A DNA stretch of 64,000 nucleotides from Sporosarcina ureae DSM 2281 (lineage in GTDB: Bacteria > Bacillota > Bacilli > Bacillales_A > Planococcaceae): the NCBI RefSeq assembly GCF_000425545.1, contig NZ_AUDQ01000001.1:186001-250000 (forward strand), given 5' to 3'. Each line of letters opens with the position of its first letter. The stretch's first letter is position 1. The notes beneath the pieces are model-generated. The model did not search any database, had not been told where the DNA came from, and worked only from the letters and a program-made list of their open reading frames with translations. Position numbers and translations under genes: made by a program. Shown here one piece after another: positions 49,603 through 57,476 of this stretch.

Positions 49603-49977
49603 TTAAATTTTATGATCAATTAGTAATCCAATGAAGTCTTTCATGGCTGCGTGTATGTCGAGCAATTTTTTTGGCGGTATTTCACGAACTACCTCTTCTG
49701 TATCTGGGTCCACAATCGTTACGTAATATTCATTCAGCTGTTCATGAAATTTAAATCGTAACTGGACATTCGCACTTTCAAGGAATTTGTTCATGCCATC
49801 CGTTAATTCTTTCGTTTCACTCTTTGACAACTCCGCTTTTCGTTCTGGTGTCGTCTGTTGAGTTGGCTGACCAATGGGTTGAGTGTTTGAAACTTCTCGT
49901 TTGTTTTCAACGGACCCACTCTCGTAAGATGTTTGCACTGGTTGCGTTGCGGGACCATCGCCTATTCGGCTGATCAT
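49603..49977 (-). CDS. flaG: FlaG-family flagellar protein
   Basis: 124 residues. Polar, Gln/Thr-rich N-terminal half, then the FlaG domain (LRFKFHEQLNEYYVTIVDPDTEEVVREIPPKK). The frame opens at 49998, but GGGGGGAA fits the ATG at 49977. FlaG affects filament length in other bacteria. First gene of the fliD operon (B. subtilis yvyC). Confidence 0.92.
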   Translation of the reverse strand: MISRIGDGPATQPVQTSYESGSVENKREVSNTQPIGQPTQQTTPERKAELSKSETKELTDGMNKFLESANVQLRFKFHEQLNEYYVTIVDPDTEEVVREIPPKKLLDIHAAMKDFIGLLIDHKI

Positions 49978-50017
49978 ACTGGTTCCCCCCGTCCTCAATG
50001 AACAATCGTTACGTATA

Positions 50018-50044
50018 GTATCGGATTAATTAATCGGATGTTGA
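50018..50044 (-). promoter_or_regulatory. Possible sigma-D promoter of flaG operon
   Basis: On the minus strand TCAA-N15-TCCGATAC, against the sigma-D consensus TAAA-N15-GCCGATAT. Two mismatches in the -10, one in the -35. In B. subtilis this operon is sigma-D dependent. Confidence 0.45.
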
Positions 50045-50235
50045 GCATTGCACTAGTTTTTCTTCTATAGACTCATAGCTGATGTGTATTTTAGCTGATC
50101 ACGATGAATGGAAAACCCCTACCATTTCCTTCTCGTGCGTATAAATATTTTCAACGTTATGAAAATCAGACTATTAGAATAGTCGAAAGTAATGTATGAT
50201 AAGAACAATCTATAAGAGTAAAGGAGCACACACCC

Positions 50236-52203
50236 ATGTTTCATTCCATTAAAACGAAAATGATTTTTCTTGTCGTCGTGCTAGTTGCATGCGGAGTTTT
50301 GACCATGACGGGTATTAGTAGCTGGCTAGTCAAGGAACGGACAGAGGAAAACCTCACAGAATCGAGCAGTACGCTGCTAGCTGAAATGAGTGCTTCCATT
50401 GAAGCGGATTTGCAGCAATACAGTAAAGGGTTAGAGTTGCTGACCGATTCGTCGGACTATACGAATGCGACCGCCACAAAAGGCGAAGCAGAAGTCGCGA
50501 AAGCACTCAATAATACGTTAGAAACGTACCCTGACGTATCTAGTACATATCTTAGCTTTGCGACTAAAGAAACGATGATTCGCCCTTACGTAGATTTGAC
50601 AGAATTTGATCCAACGGGACGTGAATGGTATCAAAATGCCGTGACAGAAACGGAACAAGTGCATTGGACCAAACCGTATATTGACGAAGCGACAGGTAAT
50701 TTCGTCATTAGTGCTTCAAAAGCCGTGATGAACGGCAACGAACTAGTGGGTGTAGCTGGAATTGATATTCAGTTATCGACCATGTCTGAAGATATCTCAG
50801 CGACTGCTATCCCCCACGGCGGTTATGCATTCATTCTCGATTCTGAAGGAACAGCTATCGCCCACCCTTCTCTTGTTGGAGAGAATATCATGGATCGTGA
50901 CTATGTAGCTGAAATGTACAAAGAGTCAGCTGGTCATCATACGTTCGAGCAAGATGGTGTCAAAAAGGTCGATATGTTCACGACGATTCCGAATTTTGAC
51001 TGGAAACTTGGTGTTATCTATGATCAGAAAAATATGCAATCCCTCGCAACAGGTTTACGAAACGTCATGATGATAGCGGCTGTTGTGACATTGGCAATAC
51101 TAGCAATCATTTTATTCATTTTCATCAGTCGAGTACTGAAGCCAATTTTCCGTTTACAAGAGACCGTGCAGCAAGTTGCAGACGGCGACTTGACGGTTAG
51201 AGCTAATATCCATTCTTCTGATGAAATTGGAGATCTCGGTACAGGTTTTGATCAAATGCTCAACCAAATGAACGGTTTGATTACGACCGTCACGCATTCC
51301 GCTTCCAATGTACTTGCTAGCTCACAAAACTTGAGTGCAGTATCCGAAGAAACGAATGCGACCAGCGAAGAAATTGCAAGTGCTTTAGCGGAAATCACTA
51401 GAGGGGCTGTACAGTCTGCGGAAAATGCGGAAACGGTGACTACTCGTGCGGAGTTATTAAATCAGCAAATTCAAATAGCCAATGATACCGCGAGCGAAAT
51501 GGCAAGCTTGGCAACAGAAGCTGTAACCTATAACGCAGAGGGCCGCGCACAGATGAGTATATTAAGCTCTTCGTTCAATAACTGGAATCAAGATTTGCAA
51601 CAAATGGGCGGTATAATCGGATCATTGGAAGATAAAGTAAAAGCGATCAGTTCCGTTATTGACGCCATCACAACGATTTCTTCCCAGACCAATCTACTCG
51701 CGTTAAACGCTAGTATTGAAGCAGCGAGAGCCGGTGAACACGGGAAAGGCTTCGCTGTAGTAGCAAATGAAGTCCGTCAATTAGCGGAACAGTCTGCGAG
51801 ATCAGCGGAACAAGTACGTTCGACAATCCAGGAATTGCAAAACGGTACGCAGCATGTCATCGAGCAGATGGACAATACGCGGAATACATTTGAACGCCAA
51901 AGCACCGTCGTACAAGACACAGAAGGCATTTTCGAAAGTATTTCTAGTTTCATTGGCGATATGCAATCCCGGATCAATCAAGTCACTACCGCTCTGCAAG
52001 AAATGGACGTTCATAAAAATGATGTGTCCGAGCAAATTCAAATTTTATTGTCGACGACAGAAGCATCAGCAGCTGCTTGCGAAGAAGTGAATGCTTCTTC
52101 TGATGAACAGCTCCACGCAATCGGCTCGGTTGCCGAAGCGGCTGAAGCCTTGACGCAGTTGAGTGAAGACTTGAGTTATGCTGTAGAACGATTCAAAATC
52201 TAA
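50236..52203 (+). CDS. Methyl-accepting chemotaxis protein (dCache type) 1
   Basis: 655 residues. TM1 (about 8-30), extracellular double Cache sensor (about 35-275, with [12 protein letters not shown] and [10 protein letters not shown] typical of dCache_1), TM2 (about 278-300), HAMP, and a cytoplasmic signalling hairpin whose tip is [37 protein letters not shown]. Ligand unknown; many dCache domains of this type bind amino acids or other small metabolites. AAAGGAG precedes the start. A rho-independent terminator follows. Confidence 0.95.
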   Translation: MFHSIKTKMIFLVVVLVACGVLTMTGISSWLVKERTEENLTESSSTLLAEMSASIEADLQQYSKGLELLTDSSDYTNATATKGEAEVAKALNNTLETYPDVSSTYLSFATKETMIRPYVDLTEFDPTGREWYQNAVTETEQVHWTKPYIDEATGNFVISASKAVMNGNELVGVAGIDIQLSTMSEDISATAIPHGGYAFILDSEGTAIAHPSLVGENIMDRDYVAEMYKESAGHHTFEQDGVKKVDMFTTIPNFDWKLGVIYDQKNMQSLATGLRNVMMIAAVVTLAILAIILFIFISRVLKPIFRLQETVQQVADGDLTVRANIHSSDEIGDLGTGFDQMLNQMNGLITTVTHSASNVLASSQNLSAVSEETNATSEEIASALAEITRGAVQSAENAETVTTRAELLNQQIQIANDTASEMASLATEAVTYNAEGRAQMSILSSSFNNWNQDLQQMGGIIGSLEDKVKAISSVIDAITTISSQTNLLALNASIEAARAGEHGKGFAVVANEVRQLAEQSARSAEQVRSTIQELQNGTQHVIEQMDNTRNTFERQSTVVQDTEGIFESISSFIGDMQSRINQVTTALQEMDVHKNDVSEQIQILLSTTEASAAACEEVNASSDEQLHAIGSVAEAAEALTQLSEDLSYAVERFKI

Positions 52204-52207
52204 CAAG

Positions 52208-52246
52208 ATCCGCCTCTCCTTTTCGAAGGATTGGCGGATTTTTTTA
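52208..52246 (+). terminator. Terminator of MCP 1
   Basis: ATCCGCC..TCCTTTTCGAAGGA..GGCGGAT followed by TTTTTTT. Confidence 0.88.
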
Positions 52247-52316
52247 TAAAAGCCAAGGCACTCTGAGAATCTTTGCATAGAATAAGGGTAGTTCCACATT
52301 TGGAGGTGAAATCAAT

Positions 52317-52445
52317 ATGGGAGAATCAGTTAAAGGATATGGACACGGTGGCGGTTATGATGGTGGCTTCGGCTTTTCAATGATCGTTGTTCTGTTTATC
52401 TTATTGATCATTGTCGGTGCAGGATTTATGGGTCACGGTTGCTAA
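52317..52445 (+). CDS. YjcZ-like glycine-rich membrane microprotein 1
   Basis: 42 residues: Gly/His/Tyr-rich head ([14 protein letters not shown]), one hydrophobic helix ([16 protein letters not shown]) and a short HGC end. TGGAGGTGAA precedes the ATG. Resembles the YjcZ/YhzJ family of small Bacillales proteins, often sporulation-associated. Paired with a paralogue 26 nt downstream. Confidence 0.85.
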   Translation: MGESVKGYGHGGGYDGGFGFSMIVVLFILLIIVGAGFMGHGC

Positions 52446-52470
52446 TTACTTAAAAAATGGAGGTGGAGAC

Positions 52471-52641
52471 ATGTTTGGATTCGGTGGATATGGACACGGT
52501 GGCGGCGGCCACGGAGGACATGGAGGACACGGCTGTGAGTCTGGTGGATCGTACGGCTCAGGCGGTTCTTATGGTAACGGATTTGCATTAATTGTCGTAC
52601 TATTTATCTTACTCATCATTGTAGGCGCAGCTTGTCTATAA
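52471..52641 (+). CDS. YjcZ-like glycine-rich membrane microprotein 2
   Basis: 56 residues: Gly/His-rich head with a GGHGGHGGHG run, then [19 protein letters not shown]. The helix nearly duplicates that of the preceding gene ([12 protein letters not shown]), so the two arose by duplication. The open frame starts 60 nt earlier (52411), but ATGGAGGTGGAGAC marks the ATG at 52471. Confidence 0.85.
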   Translation: MFGFGGYGHGGGGHGGHGGHGCESGGSYGSGGSYGNGFALIVVLFILLIIVGAACL

Positions 52642-52650
52642 AATGAGTAA

Positions 52651-52688
52651 AAGAAACCTGTCGATTTTCGACAGGTTTCTTTATTTTT
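52651..52688 (+). terminator. Terminator of the YjcZ-like pair
   Basis: AGAAACCTGTCGA / TCGACAGGTTTCT stem, then TTATTTTT. Confidence 0.92.
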
Positions 52689-52701
52689 CTTTATAAAACA
52701 A

Positions 52702-52728
52702 TGAACATATAGGAATTTTAGCCGATAT
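52702..52728 (+). promoter_or_regulatory. Sigma-D promoter of MCP 2
   Basis: TGAA (52702-52705), 15-nt spacer, GCCGATAT (52721-52728): a perfect sigma-D -10 at the correct spacing, 51 nt before the start codon. Confidence 0.82.
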
Positions 52729-52779
52729 CAAGTTAGGCACAATATATCATCACACATCTATGAAGGAGCTGAACACCAC

Positions 52780-54762
52780 GTGTTACGGTCAATCAAAACA
52801 AAGATTATCCTAACCGCTATCACTGTATTCATTCTAGGTATTGCATTAATGACTTGGATGACCAATGATCAAGCGAACAAACACTCCATGGCCAATGCCA
52901 TTGATTCAAGTAATGCGATCATCAATGAAATGAGTTTCGGAGTTTATCAATTTATGGACAAGTATGAAAAAGGATTGGCATTGTTGGCGACAACCGATGC
53001 AATCACTGAATTTACCGGAGAAAACGGGAAAGAAGTATCTGTTACAGAAATAGAGGAACGTTTACAAGCTTTCTTGTCTATGTATCCCAGTGCAGATGCG
53101 GTCTATTATTCATTGACATCCAAATATACTGTCATCAAACCGGATGATGATTTAACGGATTACGATCCAACGACGAGAAACTGGTATAAACTAGCACAAG
53201 AAAACCCAGACGATGTGCAATGGACGGAGCCGTATTTGGATGATACAACCAATCAGTTTGTCATCACGGCTTCCAAAGCGATTACGAAGGACGGTATGTT
53301 TATCGGTGCTCTTGGACTTGATATTGAATTGAGTGCTTTGACAGACGAAATCGCGAGCCGTGATATCGGGTATAACGGCTATCCTGTGCTACTCGATGAC
53401 CAAGGACTGGCTATCGTTCATCCTTCTAAAACAGGAGAAGATGTAACTAACGAAGTACTCTTTAAAAAAATGTACGATGCGGATAGTGGCGTCATCCAAT
53501 ATACCGACGATCAAGGTAACGACAAGCGCAATATCTATACGACAATTCCCAACTATAACTGGAAAGTTGGCGCAATCTATGAAGAACGCGATTTAAGTGC
53601 GATGGCGCGTGTATTACGTAACTCCATGTTACTCATTGCAGTCCTTACGTTGATTCTCACATTCGTCGGTCTATCTATTACGATCAGTCGGATGTTGAAG
53701 CCACTCGATACACTCAAAGATTTGATGGCCAAAGTGTCTAGCGGAGATTTGACAGTACGTTCAGATAACCAAAGTACAGATGAAATCGGTGAACTGAGTC
53801 GTGACTTCAATCATATGGTGCAAAATATGAACGACATCATCACAGTCGTCCACACATCAGCAGATCATGTCCGATCGAATTCCGAGAGCTTAAGTGCCGT
53901 ATCAGAAGAAACGAGTGCTTCGAGCAATGAAGTCGCAATGGCTGTCGGAGAAATTGCACAAGGTGCCGCAAAATCTGCCGAAGACGCAGAAACCGTTACA
54001 GAACGTACTGACCTTCTCGGACAGGAAATCAATGAAATTCGAGAAAAAGCAGAAATTATGCTGGATATTGCGAGACAAACCGGCATTCAAAACACCAATG
54101 GCCAGCAACAAATGCATGCACTGAAGACTTCGTTTGCGACTACCGGTAAAACGCTAGAAGAGATGTCCAACGACATTGATTCACTCGGTGGAAGAGTACA
54201 AGCAATCGGTAGTGTCATGGAAACGATCATGAATATTTCCAAACAAACCAATCTCTTGGCACTAAACGCAAGCATTGAAGCGGCTAGAGCAGGCGAACAC
54301 GGCAAAGGCTTTGCAGTCGTAGCAGAAGAAGTCCGCACTCTTGCCGAGCAATCCGCCCGTGCAACAGACGATGTCAAAGTAACTATAGAAGAATTACAAA
54401 AAGAATCATCCATCGTCTCTGAACAAATGCAACAAACGATCAACACATTCCGCGACCAAGGCGTAGTCGTCGGAGATACGGAAAATACGTTTGAAGAACT
54501 CTCTTCACTGATGGACACGATGCAAGAATCGATCCATACCGTATCACATGAAATCCAGTTAATCGTCACACATAAAGACGACGTGTCCTTAACCGTTCAA
54601 ACCATGTCCGCCACTTCTCAAGAAACCGCAGCGGCATGCGAAGAAGTGAGTGCATCGTCAGATGAACAACTCCGCGCAATCCAATCGGTTACAGAAGCAG
54701 CCGAAACATTGACTGAACTGAGCGAGAAGCTATCCGAAGTGATTGCACAATTTAAAATGTAA
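52780..54762 (+). CDS. Methyl-accepting chemotaxis protein (dCache type) 2
   Basis: 660 residues, paralogous to the receptor at 50236-52203 over its whole length: TM1 (about 8-28), dCache sensor ([21 protein letters not shown]), TM2 (about 283-303), HAMP and signalling tip [37 protein letters not shown]. Start is GTG with GAAGGAG upstream. The sensor domains differ more than the signalling domains, suggesting different ligands. Confidence 0.95.
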   Translation: MLRSIKTKIILTAITVFILGIALMTWMTNDQANKHSMANAIDSSNAIINEMSFGVYQFMDKYEKGLALLATTDAITEFTGENGKEVSVTEIEERLQAFLSMYPSADAVYYSLTSKYTVIKPDDDLTDYDPTTRNWYKLAQENPDDVQWTEPYLDDTTNQFVITASKAITKDGMFIGALGLDIELSALTDEIASRDIGYNGYPVLLDDQGLAIVHPSKTGEDVTNEVLFKKMYDADSGVIQYTDDQGNDKRNIYTTIPNYNWKVGAIYEERDLSAMARVLRNSMLLIAVLTLILTFVGLSITISRMLKPLDTLKDLMAKVSSGDLTVRSDNQSTDEIGELSRDFNHMVQNMNDIITVVHTSADHVRSNSESLSAVSEETSASSNEVAMAVGEIAQGAAKSAEDAETVTERTDLLGQEINEIREKAEIMLDIARQTGIQNTNGQQQMHALKTSFATTGKTLEEMSNDIDSLGGRVQAIGSVMETIMNISKQTNLLALNASIEAARAGEHGKGFAVVAEEVRTLAEQSARATDDVKVTIEELQKESSIVSEQMQQTINTFRDQGVVVGDTENTFEELSSLMDTMQESIHTVSHEIQLIVTHKDDVSLTVQTMSATSQETAAACEEVSASSDEQLRAIQSVTEAAETLTELSEKLSEVIAQFKM

Positions 54763-54772
54763 TTTTTTAGAG

Positions 54773-54812
54773 ATGATCCCCGTCATGTTTGTGGCGGGGG
54801 TCTTCTTTTTTG
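54773..54812 (+). terminator. Terminator of MCP 2
   Basis: GATCCCCGtCatg / GTGgCGGGGGTC hairpin followed by TTCTTTTTT. Confidence 0.85.
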
Positions 54813-54818
54813 TTTGTG

Positions 54819-55285
54819 CGCTCATAGTTTGGGTGCGAGCGCTCTATTGGGCATGAGATTCGCTCATAGTTGTTGGGTGGCCGCTTTATTGGGTGTGGTA
54901 TCCGCTCATAGCTGTCGCGTGACCGCTCTATTGGACTTGGTACCCGCTCATAGCTGTCGCGTAACCGCTCAATCAAACGCGGCATCCGCTCTTACTTAAC
55001 GCGCGAGCGCTCTATCCAACACGATATCCGCTCATACTCAACACGCAACCGCTCTATCCAACACGATATCCGCTCATACACTCCCCACAACCGCTCAATC
55101 TAACACGACATCACACCCGCTCATAGTCATCGCGTAACCGCTCAATCAAACGCGTCATCCGCTCATACACAACACGCAACCGCTCTATCCAACACGATAT
55201 CCGCTCATACACACCCCACAACCGCTCTATCTAACACAACATCCGCTCATTCCCACCCCGAAAACGCTCTATCCAACATAATATC
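54819..55285. repeat. Tandem 42-bp repeat array with 21-bp half-units
   Basis: Eleven units beginning CGCTC(A/T)TA at 54819, 54861, 54903, 54945, 54987, 55029, 55071, 55118, 55160, 55202 and 55244; all are exactly 42 bp except the seventh (47). Each unit divides into two 21-bp halves, both opening with CGCTC, so the box recurs every two helical turns. A decayed twelfth unit starts at 55286. Sequence drifts from GT-rich units at the left to CA-rich units at the right. There is no gene in 54813-55482. Confidence 0.95.
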
Positions 55286-55453
55286 CGCCCAATCCCACCC
55301 ATTAAAAACAACCAAATCCCAAAACTTCCACCAATCAAACCACATCCTTTCCCCTATCAAAAGCACCCGCTTTTCCCATATAAAGCAACAACAGAACGAT
55401 TCGATATCTCCTTCAAAACTTTCTATTATAGACATACCCAGGGAATACAAAGT

Positions 55454-55477
55454 GTCGTGCACGACCTGAAGAGGTCG
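55454..55477 (+). promoter_or_regulatory. Palindrome and ribosome-site hairpin before the sigma factor gene
   Basis: GTCGTGCACGAC (55454-55465) is a perfect 12-bp palindrome. Overlapping it, CGACCT-GAAG-AGGTCG (55462-55477) forms a hairpin that buries the AGAGG ribosome site 5-10 nt before the ATG. Either an operator or a translational control element. Confidence 0.6.
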
Positions 55478-55482
55478 CTTTT

Positions 55483-55995
55483 ATGGAAATCAGGAAGAAT
55501 GAAAACTTTGAAAAGGTAATGGAACAATACGAACCGATGATCTCAGCCATCATTAGAAAATTACACATCTACCGTGACTTCGACAACTTCCGCCAAACAG
55601 GACGCTTCGCACTTTACCAAGCATGGACGCGATTTGACGAAACAAAAGGACACTTCACTCCCTTTGCCTACCGCTCCATCTACGGTGCCATGCTTGATGA
55701 CCTAAAAAAAGAAAGCCGCTTCAGCGAAGTCAATACATCAGTCGAAACCGAAACCTTGGAAAACCTAACACAGAACGACTTCGCCGAAGACCCAAACAGC
55801 GAACTACACGAAATCCTTACCGCTCTCCCAACAAATGAACGCGAACTACTAATCAAACTATACGTAGAAAACAAAACCCAAGCTGAATGCGCCACCCACT
55901 TCGGCATATCCATTTCAGGAGTCAAAAAACGTCGAGAAAAGCTACTGAAGAAACTAAAAGATCAACTGACAGCAAAACGAAACGTAGTGATCTAA
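55483..55995 (+). CDS. Small sigma-70 family sigma factor
   Basis: 170 residues with only sigma regions 2 and 4. Region 2 about 15-80 (DFDNFRQTGRFALYQAWTRFDETKGHFTPFAYRSIYGAMLDDLKKE); acidic linker about 85-108; region 4 about 110-160 (LPTNERELLIKLYVENKTQAECATHFGISISGVKKRREKLLKKLK) as an HTH. Regions 1 and 3 are missing, so it is an ECF-like or SigH/ComX-like alternative factor. No anti-sigma gene adjoins it. Closeness to comK makes a competence role worth testing, but that is inference. Confidence 0.88.
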   Translation: MEIRKNENFEKVMEQYEPMISAIIRKLHIYRDFDNFRQTGRFALYQAWTRFDETKGHFTPFAYRSIYGAMLDDLKKESRFSEVNTSVETETLENLTQNDFAEDPNSELHEILTALPTNERELLIKLYVENKTQAECATHFGISISGVKKRREKLLKKLKDQLTAKRNVVI

Positions 55996-56036
55996 AAAAG
56001 CAAGAGCCGCCCTAATGGGTAGCTCTTGCTTTCGTT
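55994..56036 (+). terminator. Terminator of the sigma factor gene
   Basis: AAAGCAAGAGC / GCTCTTGCTTT stem followed by CGTTTG, straight after the stop. Confidence 0.75.
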
Positions 56037-56134
56037 TGCTCTATTGAACTTGTCTTTGTCTCTACTCTTTAAAAATAATTTTATGTTCGAAAACGATTCC
56101 AGTTGAACGTAAGTAGTAGGCGAGGCCTCACTAC

Positions 56135-56290
56135 TCACCCCTTCCACTTCCGAAACCCACGACGCTGTGCAAAACGCGCGCAAGACGAACACACCTTAAT
56201 CTTCTTATCATTCGGCAAATAATATCCCTGATAAACAGACGTCCGCTTCTTACAATATTCACACTTCGGCTTAAAGAAATCAAACAACAT
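56135..56290 (-). CDS. 51-residue zinc-ribbon microprotein
   Basis: Two CxxC knuckles (CEYCKK and CSSC) separated by about 22 residues, then a basic tail (RRGFRKWKG). AGGAGGGAAGAG is ideally spaced for the ATG at 56290; the longer frame to 56341 lacks such a site. Probably binds one zinc; nucleic-acid or protein contact is likely from the basic character. No family recognised. Convergent to the sigma factor gene and downstream of comK. Confidence 0.75.
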   Translation of the reverse strand: MLFDFFKPKCEYCKKRTSVYQGYYLPNDKKIKVCSSCARFAQRRGFRKWKG

Positions 56291-56405
56291 ACTCTTCCCT
56301 CCTGACCGCTGACGAACACAATTCCCAACCAAACGATTCATAATTACACTGATTATACCACCCCGCCAACCAAAACAGTGAATATTTCACAAAACCATTC
56401 GACAG

Positions 56406-56433
56406 AAAAAGCGCTCCTCCAAAGAGGAACGCT
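56406..56433 (-). terminator. comK terminator
   Basis: AGCGTTCCTC / GAGGAGCGCT hairpin followed by TTTTTC on the minus strand, 14 nt past the comK stop. Confidence 0.88.
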
Positions 56434-56447
56434 ATGTATAATTCTAT

Positions 56448-57002
56448 TTACTCATCCGATATTTCATAATTCCCACGCTTATGATTCTTTCGGATCAAAT
56501 ACGTCTTATATCCTTTCCTTACACCGAGCGCCATCTGCGTGAACCTGGCCGACAATCCATTCTTCAACATGCATGCCCGCTGGTATCTTGTCTGAAATAC
56601 TGAATAACTACAATTCACAGTGAAGACATTCCCATCACGGAATATCACTTTTGTATGTTTTTTATCGAATGGCAAGAACGTTAGGATGTGTGACAATGAA
56701 AACCACACGCATTCATTACTAGAAGGCGAATTACTTGGGAAAAAGTACATATCCAATCGCTCATTGACCATCACGGGCGTCATATGGATTTTGCCCATCA
56801 ACGCCTTACCACCGTCGATCCCACCACGCAAACTTGTCCCATAAAACTGCATACTCAAATCCACTATCTCAGTCGGACTTTTATCCACCCGTATAAAATC
56901 ACCGTCTTTTAATAACACCGCACACAACTTTCCCTCATCATCATAATACGGATATACCAGACTCGTCCCCGGTGAAATCACTGACTTTGTTTCTTCATCC
57001 AT
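56448..57002 (-). CDS. comK: ComK competence transcription factor
   Basis: 184 residues; ComK activates late competence genes by binding AT-rich K-boxes. Family segments seen: the SVISPGTSLVYPYYD start, GTSLRGGIDG, PSNSPSSNECVWFSLSHI, and CSYSVFQTRYQRA. MecA and ClpC degrade ComK in B. subtilis, and mecA is in this window. I could not find a perfect K-box (AAAA-N5-TTTT) between 57003 and 57476, so positive autoregulation is not evident from sequence. An unlisted 45-codon ORF ends 19 nt upstream and should share the transcript. Confidence 0.93.
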   Translation of the reverse strand: MDEETKSVISPGTSLVYPYYDDEGKLCAVLLKDGDFIRVDKSPTEIVDLSMQFYGTSLRGGIDGGKALMGKIHMTPVMVNERLDMYFFPSNSPSSNECVWFSLSHILTFLPFDKKHTKVIFRDGNVFTVNCSYSVFQTRYQRACMLKNGLSARFTQMALGVRKGYKTYLIRKNHKRGNYEISDE

Positions 57003-57021
57003 GCCCCATTAACCCCCTCTT

Positions 57022-57159
57022 TTATAGAAACTTCTTTCGATTAGTAGAATAAAGGGGTATACTTACGATATGTTGGTATACACCAGCTATTAAATCCTCG
57101 AGTCTGTCTCCCATGACATGAAGCACTCGGGGATTTTCTCTATCCACTAGGTAACGCAT
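57022..57159 (-). CDS. 45-residue ORF directly upstream of comK
   Basis: Starts at ATG 57159 after GAAGGGAGGTGA, one of the strongest ribosome sites in the window, and ends 19 nt before comK on the same strand. The peptide starts MRYLVDRENPRVLHVMGDR and ends VSIPLYSTNRKKFL. It is soluble and basic at the C-terminus. No family recognised. The IPLY segment resembles the IILYPR of B. subtilis ComS that binds MecA, though the following Pro-Arg is replaced by Ser-Thr-Asn-Arg. It may act as a peptide or as a leader for comK translation. Confidence 0.7.
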   Translation of the reverse strand: MRYLVDRENPRVLHVMGDRLEDLIAGVYQHIVSIPLYSTNRKKFL

Positions 57160-57259
57160 TACGATCTCACCTCCCTTCAGATACTTACGTTAACGCACAA
57201 AAAACAGGCCAATAAATAGAGCTTTAGTTATCGACCTGCACTCATTCATTTTTAAAGAT

Positions 57260-57273
57260 AGTAAGCGTTTACA
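57260..57273. promoter_or_regulatory. cre-like site between comK unit and regulator
   Basis: Minus-strand TGTAAACGCTTACT fits 13 of 14 positions of the CcpA site TGWAARCGYTWNCA. Lies 100 nt before the 45-codon ORF and about 200 nt before the regulator at 57477, so either direction could be controlled. The rest of 57160-57476 is AT-rich and shows no gene. Confidence 0.65.
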
Positions 57274-57476
57274 TGGCGCACCTCGTACAAAATACCTGTC
57301 TTAAGGACTAGTATATAGTACTATAATGATTTCGTCTACCTTCTTTTCCATTATTCTGATTTTATTGTTTAACTACTATATAATTTGACATATTCTGTAT
57401 TTATATAGCCGGTTTTGTTGAAGCATTGTATATTATTTCTGAAGAACAATAAAAACTGACAGGACGGTGTTTTGTT

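Noticed and set aside
54767-54985. 72-residue minus-strand ORF reading a seven-residue repeat through the array
   Set aside because: The 21-bp period automatically gives open heptad frames; there is no ribosome site, the frame is not kept across the array, and it runs into the MCP 2 terminator.
54819-55306. CRISPR array
   Set aside because: Repeat and spacer do not alternate as constant and unique; every part of the 42-bp unit is related to its neighbours, and no cas gene is near.
55247-55462. 71-residue minus-strand ORF
   Set aside because: Low-complexity translation of repeat edge and promoter region; no ribosome site or family resemblance.
57003-57476. ComK box for autoregulation
   Set aside because: No AAAA-N5-TTTT pair found by eye; a degenerate box cannot be excluded.
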